Shown: in pieces, positions 36,694-53,701 of the stretch
Layout: the number at the start of each line of letters is the position of its first letter
How positions within the stretch are numbered: position 1 is the first letter of the stretch
Assembly (NCBI GenBank): GCA_043228905.1
Contig: JBHGNT010000005.1
Span: 310,001-374,000, forward strand
Length of the DNA: 64,000 nt
DNA from: Azolla caroliniana
Taxonomy: Eukaryota; Polypodiophyta
Direction: 5' to 3'
Made by a program: the position numbers and the translations under genes
The notes under the pieces: model-generated
The model's database searches: none
The model's input: only the letters and a program-made list of their open reading frames with translations
Told to the model about the DNA's origin: nothing

Positions 36694-39200
36694 AGATCCA
36701 ATGCTATCGCAAAACAAGATTGTCCCATGGCCTCTCTATCCTTTATCAAATACATGTTGCAACATTTATGTCTAGGCCATGTATTTCCCATCCCCAATGC
36801 GACTGAAGATTTGCTGTTATCTGAATATACCGATGATACGATTCTTTTCTTGCAAGGTGATGAGGAGAATCTGCAGCGGGCTGAACATCTTGTCGAGGAC
36901 TTTTGTCAAGCGGTTGGTGCCAAGATCAATTGGAATAAAACCCAAGGCCTATGGTTCAGCGAACAAGAGAAACCAAGATGGCAACCCCATGCCGATTTTA
37001 TGTGGGTCCCTAATGGGACGACGTTCAAGTACCTTGGATTTACGATGGGGAGGTCAATCCCCAAGGGAGCGCAATTGGCCCACGTACAAGCCAAAATAAA
37101 CAGGAAGTTGACCCAATGGAGTAGATCTAAACTATCCTTCGCTGGTAGGGTCCTTGTTGCGAACCAAGTGTTGCTCGCTACCATGTGGCACTCAGTCTCC
37201 TGCTGGATTATGGACCCTGCAGGTTTGCACGCGATTAAGGCTGCCATCAGGTGGTTTATATGGTCAGGTAAGGACAACCCAAGGGCTGCTGCCAGAGTAT
37301 CATGGTGTTGGTTAACGCAACCGCGGGCCAAAGGGGGGCTTGGCCTCATAGACCCCTTAATGCAAAGTCGTTCATTGCTGGCTAAAATGGTGGTTCGCTG
37401 CCTCCTGCCAGGTAAGGGGTGCTGGAAGGTACTACTTCGCAACAGGCTGCAAGCAGGGACTCCCAAGTATGGTAGGCCTTGGCCTGACTCCTTGAATTGG
37501 TGTTGCACGAGTGGAGTCCCACCCAAGCTAGCTTGCCATCCGGAGGACAGGGTCGCGAACTCCATCTTGCGGGCATGGTGCCATCTACGACAACATTTGG
37601 TCAAACACACCCCGGAGACATTGACCGAATGGACTAGACAACCACTATTCTAGAATCCTCACGTGCGAACAAGTGACGACACGATGCTAGGGCAACATAA
37701 GGGCCTAGCATGGGGAAAGATGGCACAAACAAGCCTCCTATCTATAGACGATTGGAGACGCATGGCTGTTTCAAGAAGAGCCCAAGAGGACCTTTTCCCT
37801 CCCCTCAAGGGAGCTACGAAAATGCGGAGACTGATAGCTGAGGCAGTTGACAGGGTTCCGATGGGGGAGGCGAGAGAACCTGCATGGTTCGGTCTCTTTG
37901 ACGAGGTTGGAATGGTCAAGTCGCTAAAGGGTGTGAGCGGATCGGGGAGAGATATAGTTTTTGGGGACAGTCAGAGCAGGGGCTCTTGGCACCTAATCCG
38001 AGTGGTGGCACAGGTTGACAACATCTGGAAGACAGACCTAGATGTTGCTAAGGTGGAACCCTATTGGAGGTTAAGGGTATATGATTGTCGCCCCCTTGTC
38101 GATCTGGATTGGGACCTAGGGGATTTAAGAGGGAAACATGATGATAGACTCCATCACTTCTTCGATTACACCACTAAATTGGGTCGGACTTTGCAGCTGC
38201 AGCTGGGCAACCCCCTTCGCAATGGCTGGCGAACATTGGGCATCCCCGATGAGGCGCTCATTACCTTTTGGAAAGGTCTTTGGCACCTCCACATGCCTGA
38301 AAAGATCAAGCTCTTTTGGTGGCAGATCGGTCATAATGTGGTGCCCGTTGGTGAATGGCTAGGTAAACGCGGCGGCCCGTTAGGCTGCCCACTATGCTCT
38401 CGACCTATTGAGACTCTGAGACATTGTATGTGGGATTGCCCTCAAGCTCAAAAGATCTGAGATAGAGTGACTCGCCTCCTTGCGGCATGTGAAGTTGAAG
38501 GAATAGCCTCATGGAGCGCTGCGGCATGGATTGGTCACTCGTTCGAAGGGTGGACGGACACCGTCAATGCGGATAGTTGGTGCTATGTATGCACGAGAGG
38601 CAAAATCGTCAAGATCCGTTTCGAAAGAGGCTTGCAGCTCGCATCCCCTAGGTTTCCAGAAATCTGGATGCTGATCGCAGGTTTCACCTTGTGGTACATA
38701 TGGAAAGCGTGTTGCCTCAAGGTTTTCCAAGGTACGGTACGGCCCCCGGAGGAAGGGATCATGGACATATGGTTCACGATTATCAACAGCCTACAAGGGC
38801 AATTGGAAGAGATTTGCAGCCACTCCAACGACGTGATCTCTGCCCGGTTGCGCTTTTGGCAGAAATGGAGGAACACACCTATGGTGATGCAAGGCGGGAG
38901 TGGCCCGGGGTGGAATTACCAGCCCCCACGCTGGTTGTTTCCTACTCACCTGCCACCCTCTCTTCATTGTAGGCCCCAAGAGCCGACTCGTACTAGGCAA
39001 CATTGAAGGGCATCGCCTTAGATATAGGTAGCTTCTTACATTAAGTTAGGCCGCAAGGCATTGTAAGTAGGCTCATCTTCTTTTACTTGATCAGAGGAAG
39101 ACTCCCCGATGTGTGTATAAGTCTCCTTGTAGACTCTCTATGTAATAATCCTTCCTAACTAATGGGAAAGTAGCTTCATTTTGAAAAAAAAAAAAAAAAA
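36694..39200 (+). mobile_element. 5'-truncated LINE with poly-A tail
   Basis: One reading frame covers the second half of a plant L1-type ORF2. It begins just inside the reverse transcriptase at KQDCPMASLSF (family RQGCPLSPLLF), followed by the catalytic box YTDD (usually F/YADD, both Asp kept). The thumb region and zf-RVT zinc motif (CPLCSRPIETLRHCMWDC) follow, and the C-terminus QPPRWLFPT ends at TGA 39004-39006. The same frame is broken only by TAG at 37651 and TGA at 38458. The 3' untranslated region ends in 17 A (39184-39200). The element is clearly more GC-rich than its flanks. The 5' truncation at an in-frame stop (36691-36693) is typical of target-primed reverse transcription. No clear target duplication was found. 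Confidence 0.9.
36727..39006 (+). pseudogene. LINE ORF2 3' half (reverse transcriptase to C-terminus)
   Basis: Three open segments (36727-37653, 37663-38460, 38467-39006) lie in the same frame, together about 760 codons. The first stop stands where relatives have Trp (QPLF-stop-N against QPLIWN in the 28-31 kb copy). The second also falls at a position usually Trp (KI-stop-DRV). No frameshift is needed, so the copy is young compared with other elements in this window. Without endonuclease and the front of the reverse transcriptase it is not autonomous. Confidence 0.85.
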
Positions 39201-41823
39201 GTTCTCAATTTGTATGCAAAATACAAATTGTATCTAATAGTGTAGAGCACTAAACAAAGATTGTACTAATGGAATTATTCAACAAGGGCTGACACTCCTA
39301 ATGGTCCTCCAAGTTGCTTTCAAATGTATCATAATGATAATAGCAATTTTTGTAACTCTATTTATGACACTCAACAATTGTTGGACTATTATTTGCCTTA
39401 AAGACACCTAGGTCTCCCATCAATTGTAAGAAAAATGGAATCTTGACCCAAATATGACATTGTCTAATGTAACCATTGAAGTTTATTTAGAAACAAAGAT
39501 CATAGTGGAACTTTACATCAACATTTTCGGCATATTAGTACCATAGTGTATTACTTCCTCTATTTTCTTGCTTGTTGGAAACATTACTAACATTGAAACT
39601 TTCTACATACAATGATGTGGCATCCTGATCTTTACTAAATTCCCACTTGAGTGCCAATTGCTTGGATGGCTTATTAAAGTTCAATTGTTTGGGGAGAAGA
39701 CAAATGCAAACCATGTTTACATTCAAGAGATTTCCTTGCAATTCCATGGGATTATGGAAGACTTAATATATATACAGATAAGGGTGACAAGAAAAGGATA
39801 ACAAACCGACTCATTGAAACATCCTCGAGGCAATATTGTTCCTTCTTGCCAAGGAGGATAATCTAAGAAGAGAGATATGTACCCAATATGACCTCATTAC
39901 TAGAATAGCATAGTGCCAATGATAGGTTTGCAACAAGCTTAAGGGTCTTGAATGGTTAACCACATGTCACTCTAGGAACCCTAACCTTTGTTTTGTAGAT
40001 GTTTTGATCTTAACCAAGATGCTATGAGTTTATGATAATTGTTATTGGTACAAAATTAACCTTATAGGCCATGATACTTGAGAGTAAGGCTAGACATTTA
40101 TCTATTCTATCCTAGAAAATAAGGCAATGTAGATTAAGCGAGATCTTGCAGAGAGCAATAGACTTGTGATTTGAGAACATGTCTATAATTCTAGAGGGAG
40201 GGGATGAAACATGTGACACCTAAGTTCAAAACATGCTTCTTGTCTGCAAGCTCCTGAAAGTGGAGCAAGCCAAAATGATCTTTCAACTCAAGTTCACAAA
40301 CGACGGTGAACAAGTAAGAAGCATATATGCATCACATGGCTGAGAGACAAAGAGAGTCTATATTACCGTCTTCTGAGACCAAATTTGGCCCGTGAAACAA
40401 TTGGTTACAATAATGGGATGTGTACCCAATCATCGAAAAATGAAATAAAATCAACATAGATAAAAGAGTTTTAGTGTGGTACAAAAGATGTTGTGGGGTG
40501 TGTGCTAAGACTCGTTTCATTTCCATCCAAGTCTCTCGAAAATGATTGGGAAGTCAAAGGGTTCGATGCAGGTGTGGCTCTTGGTTCCGATATAAAAGGT
40601 ATCCCAACCATATCGTCTAAATGGGGTAACTCACGTTCCTTTATCTTCTTAATTGCTTTTGCATGACGTGTGACTTTGAGGACATATCCTGAGGGCATTT
40701 GATTGTTCTTTGGTTTTCTACTTTAGCGAGGGAGAGGCCGAGTGGTGCAAGTGTGTCCACGTTCATTGACCCCCTCTATTAAGTGGTTACACGTTGGTGA
40801 ATATTAGAGAGGATATGGTTAACATTTTGTAGCTTATTCTTTCTATGTTGTTTTAGCTCTAAGATATACATACCTTCTTTATATTCGAGGTATCTAATAG
40901 TTGGGAGAGGGTCCTAATATCTCTTGGTATTTTCCCCTTGTCTCAACGTAAGTTGGACACTCTCATGTAAAGTGACACTAATCCTCTATCTCTATGTAAT
41001 ATAATCTATATATCCTTTCCTCTCTAGGAGTAGGGACTTCATTAGCATGACCATTTTCAATCTCAAGTTGGTGAGATGATACTCTAAATTGTCCAATGGC
41101 AACCCTAAATGCATTTGGTAAGAAAGTATCTAGATATTTTGGTTGTATAATAAACCTAACTTAGAGAAATGCATGAAGTGTTCCTTATTGTACAACATTT
41201 TAAATGGGAGTGGCTCTAGTGGGTTGATCCATTTATGTTGACAGTAAATTTGTCATATTTCTTGGCGTATCACATTTTATTATAGTCCTCATGAGAGATT
41301 AAAGTTTTATTAGTCTCGTGGTTGTATGGAGGTAGGTTATTAATGTCTAGGCCGTTAGCAAAAACCCAACTTACCACAATGCTATACTAGGAGCTAGTAT
41401 TGTCAAACTCGTAAAATGATCGAGATGCCTCGAAAGCTTGACGAGATATCCTATCTTGTGATTGGCTATGTATCCAACTAATAAAAACTATTAATTGAAA
41501 AAGCGTTTCTACTAGCATAAGGAATAAAGTGAACTCTGCTCTAATGATGTCATGCGACATTGTTGTTTTGCTTTAGAGTTGACGTGATAACATCGTCACC
41601 AATGGTCTCTCTAATTGTGTCCACATGAAAGGTGGTAGTCCTAGAGCCCAAACCACTGCCACATACATGAGGGGAAAGTTTTATGAATGAGTCGAAGAGC
41701 CACCCCTTAGTTCGTGGCTCTTGGAAGTATGCCCGGTGGCATTGTCTCTCTAAGAATGAGAGGGATGCATATCCTCAAGATATACATATGATCCAACTAC
41801 CTAAATTGGTCTATGAGAGAGTG
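39201..41823. other. Intergenic, no gene seen
   Basis: Short frames on both strands without recognisable domains (for example minus 40471-40698). No tandem array or LTR was found. Confidence 0.4.
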
Positions 41824-42012
41824 TTAGGTGACATTTAGTCCTAACTTGAGCAGATATGTGGAAGATAAGGACTCAATTTTCCCTAGTTTCACTACCAATC
41901 CTCTTTGTGTGCAAAAGTCATCTAAGGCATTAAGGTGCCTTTGTAGTTCATGTTCAAACTTAGAGAGTAAAACTATGTTGTTCGATTGATTGTTTATTTC
42001 TAGCCTTGACAA
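41824..42012 (-). pseudogene. LINE reverse transcriptase fragment, different family
   Basis: A minus-strand frame reads NNIVLLSKFEHELQRHLNAL, then DDFCTQRGLVVKLGK. This matches the LINE reverse transcriptase segment around the catalytic box, where (F/Y)ADDIVLLS would be expected; here the two Asp appear as Asn (NN). The wording differs from the LINEs at 28-31 kb and 36.7 kb, so it comes from another family. It is isolated and inactive. Confidence 0.65.
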
Positions 42013-42064
42013 TCATTCAATGAAGAAGGAACATAAAAGAGCAAAGTGTGATTTGGTCGCTAAG

Positions 42065-42116
42065 TGACACATGCACGCATGCACACACACACACACATAC
42101 ATACATACATACATGT
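42065..42116. repeat. CA/CATA microsatellite
   Basis: An interrupted run of CA dinucleotides followed by ACAT tetranucleotides, upstream of the BZR1-amylase gene. Confidence 0.8.
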
Positions 42117-42413
42117 AGAGATACATGTTGGGTCCGAAAAAGAAAAGAGAGAGAGCTAAGATGGTAAGGTTGCCCAATGTATGTAAACTACAATAACCCC
42201 TACATTCCACAACGACATCAAGTAAATTAAGAGATATGTATGGAATAAGAAAGAGGTGAGAAAATAGGGTTTCGAACCCGAGACGTAGTGCTGTGATATT
42301 TTTGCTTGGAGCTTTTTATTCACATGACTTATTACTTGAGTCCAAATGGTTCATTCGAACTGTTAATTAATTATATAGATTTCATACACTTATCCATGTT
42401 TGAAAATAATTAT

Positions 42414-42426
42414 TATAAAAAATAAA
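42414..42426 (+). promoter_or_regulatory. Candidate TATA box of the BZR1-amylase gene
   Basis: TATAAAAAATAAA lies about 100 bp upstream of a CT-rich leader. It is the best TATA match before the putative untranslated exon. Positional inference only. Confidence 0.4.
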
Positions 42427-42449
42427 TGAATTATTTTCATTGCATTTAA

Positions 42450-42509
42450 GTTTTTGTTTTTATTATTATTTTCGTGTGAGCGCTGCTAAAACACAGTCCC
42501 AGGGCAGGG

Positions 42510-42561
<52 letters not shown>

Positions 42562-42776
42562 CTACTCTACACACACACACAGAGTGGGCGCAAGATCTGT
42601 GGCCTGCAGAATTAGTGACTCCATTTCTTCTCCTTCTTCAGTTCTTTCTTCCCCCCACCGAATTGCTCCATGTTTTTACCTTGAATTGATCTCCATTGCG
42701 GCTTCCTGCGAAACCCTCCTCCCACTAGATGAATTACCACCCAATGAAGCATTCTGTGCTTTCTCAGATCTGTAAG
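42450..42776 (+). other. Probable untranslated exon 1 of the BZR1-amylase gene
   Basis: A CT-rich leader containing the (CT)n run at 42511-42558 ends in TGTAAG followed by a strong donor, GTAAGTCC, at 42777. The matching acceptor is ACTATCAG at 44189-44196, eleven bases before the start codon at 44208. The left boundary is approximate. Confidence 0.5.
42511..42558. repeat. (CT)n microsatellite in the leader
   Basis: About 48 bp of perfect CT repeat in the predicted 5' untranslated exon. CT runs near transcription starts are common in plant promoters. Confidence 0.9.
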
Positions 42777-43016
42777 GTAAGTCCATAGCTATGGCACCGC
42801 TTAATTTTCTGAGACAAGAGGCAGATGCGTGTTAGTGGCCCTAAACAGAAGCTTTTCCTAGTCTGATGCATGAATTAATGACGGAGGAACAGCGCTGAAT
42901 TTTGTTTTAATCGCCTCACGAGTGTTTCTTCATTTCGAATTATATTCTCTAAATTCTGAGTTTATTCTCTTTCACTGATTCACTGATTTCTGACTTTATT
43001 CTCTTTCTCTTTCTCT

Positions 43017-43109
43017 AAATTTGTGAAGAAATAGTAGTGGGGAATCAGTCACATTATATTCTCTAAATTCTGAGTGACTGATTTCCCATTACTATTTCTT
43101 CACAAATTT
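43017..43109. repeat. Inverted repeat, 36-bp arms
   Basis: The arms 43017-43052 and 43074-43109 are complementary with only about two mismatches around a 21-bp loop. The outer sequence is AAATTTGTGAAGAAATAGTA. The predicted leader RNA would form a strong stem-loop. The element may derive from local inversion of the T/C-rich repeats or be a small foldback element. Confidence 0.9.
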
Positions 43110-43539
43110 CTTCTCCTGAAGTACTGATTTCTCATCGCAGTATCTTCACTAATTTCTTCTCTCGCGGTGGTGATTTTCTTCACTGTTTTAATTTCTAATT
43201 CTTTTCAGTGACAGATGTCCCAAGTGAATTCTTCTCTTTCTGTCACAAATTTCTTCTCTGGACTTTAATTCTCCTTCATAGATCTCTTTTTCTCTTTCAG
43301 TAACGATGAATTTTTCACTGATTTCTGCTCTTTCAGTAATACATTCCTTCACCGTTTCCTCACTGAATTTTCTTCTGTCCTCGTTTCCAATTTCTTAATT
43401 TCTTCACTTCCTCTGATCTCTCCCCCTTTTTTGCTAGGTTTTATTCCAACAGGCTCCCAGATCTCTCACGCAGTGTTAATAAAGAAGCCATAGTTCCTGC
43501 AGAAACCAGATATTCCCTTTCTGTTATCACAGTTTCTCA

Positions 43540-44050
43540 AGGAAGAATGCATTACCGATCAAGAAGAAACAGCAAGAAATCAAATTCTTTTGTACACTTA
43601 CAGTTTTTCAAGGAAGCAACCATTACTGAGGGAGCTCGAAGCTTTTGTTATATTATAGCTATTATCGAAGAAAAGTTTTTGATATAACAGTTTCGCAAGG
43701 AAGAATGAAGGAAATACATCGTTTTACTATGCATAACTCTCACGGAAGAAGCCATTACTGAAGAAAGAAAAAAAATTGCTAAGTAATTGCAACATAACAT
43801 TTCTCAAGAACGAAGTCATCACTGAAGAAACTAAATCCTTTGTTGTGGCAACACTTCTCAAGTAAGAAGGAACGAAGTATATCCTTTTGTTATTAACGGT
43901 TCTCAAGGAAGAATCCACTATTGAAGAAACTAAATATCTTTTTGTTAGAACAGTTTCTCAGGAAAGAAGCCATTACGAAAGAAAATAACTCGTTTTCTTT
44001 TGATATATTGCCACGGAAGAAGTCATTACTGAAGAAAACGAAATCAAGAT
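43540..44050. repeat. Degenerate minisatellite in the leader intron
   Basis: Variants of AAGGAAGAAGCCATTACTGA recur near 43541, 43610, 43698, 43743, 43810, 43866, 43908, 43962 and 44023. The spacing is irregular, about 45-90 bp. Copies are often followed by an A-rich bit and TTTTGTTAT. Frames shift between copies, so it is not a protein repeat. Confidence 0.7.
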
Positions 44051-44207
44051 AGAATCGCCACTGAGAAACTATCAGCCCTTAGTTCCTATAATACTTCTCA
44101 TCATGACATGAAAGCAAAAGGCCAGTGTTGTGTTGTTGTACTCGAACATCATGTGTTCTGTAATCCTTCATCCTTCCAATTGATATGAACTATCAGGAAA
44201 GCTTCTC

Positions 44208-51853
<7,646 letters not shown>

Positions 51854-52839
51854 ATTTCTCTTTCTGGGATGGATTCCCCACGGTTATTTCCACCATTCAA
51901 CTTTTTAACACCATTACATGCAGAAATCCAAAAGACGTCTCATTTTTTTGGGTGACTCAGTACAAGTTCATTTGTATTATAGTTTACATTAGCAAGCAAA
52001 CAGGTCTGTATGGGATTGTGGTTTGTCAGATACCAGGTGCGGGGGGATGAAGGTTTTATTTAGGTGTCAGAAGTTAACATCCATGTAAGAGTTTTAGACG
52101 ACTTATTCCAGCGTCTTCATTAACAAAATGTATGCCAACGAAAACAGACATCCAGATGGTAGATGAGATGTATACAAGCAATTTTAAGAATAATTTTGCT
52201 TTCAAGATTGAAATCATTTGAATTTTTTTGGTAGTTTATGGAAAGATTGAAAATGAAGATTAATTGCTGGCACAACTGTCCTGGAGAATTCATGTTTAAA
52301 TCTATGGAATGCAAGTGAACCAAAACTTGAGAACCTATATTCAGTGCAATCTACTTAGACACAAATAGAAATGTGAAAATGCTCAATTTGTTAATATATT
52401 AGGGGCATAAATATTATGTGAACATCTAGCCCATTTGTAATGAAGGGATGAAAAAAGAATGTCCAATTTTGATGAATGAAACATGAAAATGCTCAATCTG
52501 TAAACATATTAGGGGCAAGAAATTTATGAGAAAACCTAGCCTGAATATAGTGAAGGTGAAGAAAAAACAATGGCTGATGGTTACCAAGAAAGTTATAGTT
52601 GTACAACTGCATAATCATTTTACATTTACCAAGAAATGATTGTAGTCTTGTAAACTTGATACCAATTAACTGCTAAACCTACCCATGTCATTAATACAAT
52701 TATTGAACATTGTAAAGGCCTTTTCTGTGTTCCACACAAATCACTTTCTGGAAATTTATGTGCAATTCATTCTGCCACCATGATGAGTTCATTCACTTTG
52801 ATAGAAGATTTGTTTGTTTCATTTCTTTGCATGTATATA
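51854..52839. other. 3' flank of the BZR1-amylase gene
   Basis: It contains the 3' untranslated region of the upstream gene. Around 52375-52560 a block of about 110 bp is repeated once with divergence (GAAAATGCTCAAT at 52375 and 52485). No gene seen. Confidence 0.45.
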
Positions 52840-53243
52840 TGAGCAAATGGCCTAATATATGTTACAATAAATAAAATCTCAAATAGGCAAAACACCTTTC
52901 TCTATTACCTCATATCATCTACATTGATATAGTAATTTCTCTATTGAACTAGATCACAATTCGCAATAGAAATAACTTTTGTATTGAGCCAAGAATTCTC
53001 ATATGGTCAACTTATTACACACTCATGAGGTTCCCTCTTTCTGAGCAAATGGCCTAATATATGTTACAATAAATAAAATCTCAAATAGGCAAAACACCTT
53101 TCTCTATTACCTCATATCATCTACATTGATATAGTAATTTCTCTATTGAACTAGATCACAATTCGCAATAGAAATAACTTTTGTATTGAGCCAAGAATTC
53201 TCATATGGTCAACTTATTACGCACTAATGAGGTTACCTCTTTC
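52840..53243. repeat. Near-perfect 202-bp tandem duplication
   Basis: Copy 1 runs about 52840-53041 and copy 2 about 53042-53243. GAGCAAATGG begins at 52841 and 53043. I see only about three differences, near the right end of each copy. No coding content. Confidence 0.95.
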
Positions 53244-53701
53244 TCTTGCAAGACTAATAAACAGAGATCCTAAAGAGGGGATGCGTGATTACATCCACAG
53301 TAATGGATTATCTTGTATACATAGTCTCGAGGTTACTCTGGTCACATGCATTGGGTTTCTCCGTATTCCATGCCACGAAATCAAGAACTTAAATCCAGTA
53401 AATCAATTGTGTATCCTAGGTTTGATGCTCATGCTGATGTTTGGAAAGGCTCGAGAGACTACCAAGGTCTCTTTTAAAAGGAAACGTCTTTGAGAATGAT
53501 CAATCGATTACTCCCACAGGCTAGTTTTAGATATTATTAGGTCAGTATAATTCATGCTTCACCATGATGACCTTCTCATATGAGCATGTATGATAAATAT
53601 ACAGTCAATTTATTCACCAACACCAACAAATGTATTCACACAGCCTTGTGCGAAGAAAATATGCAATGGGTGCATTTTAACATCCATATGAATCCCAATT
53701 T
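53244..53701. other. Intergenic, no gene seen
   Basis: The plus-strand open frame at 53227-53493 starts inside the duplicated repeat and shows no convincing domain. The right part should hold the 3' end of the minus-strand phosphoesterase transcript. Confidence 0.4.

Larger units (their letters stand above)
42777..44196 (+). other. Predicted 5' leader intron with hairpin and degenerate repeats
   Basis: A GT-AG interval of 1.4 kb in the 5' leader. Its left half is T/C-rich, with repeated phrases such as TTCTTCTCT and CACTGATTT. It contains a 36-bp inverted repeat (43017-43052 and 43074-43109) and then about nine degenerate copies of a GGAAGAAGCCATTACTGAAG motif between about 43540 and 44050. 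No open frame persists through it. Confidence 0.5.

Noticed and set aside
36906-37610. Long (234-codon) minus-strand open frame
   Set aside because: It lies fully antisense to the LINE reverse transcriptase region, and the GC-rich coding strand creates it as a shadow.
53227-53493. 88-codon frame with a LINRDPKEG phrase resembling Copia integrase
   Set aside because: The similarity is limited to a few residues, it begins inside the 202-bp duplication, and no other integrase landmark follows.
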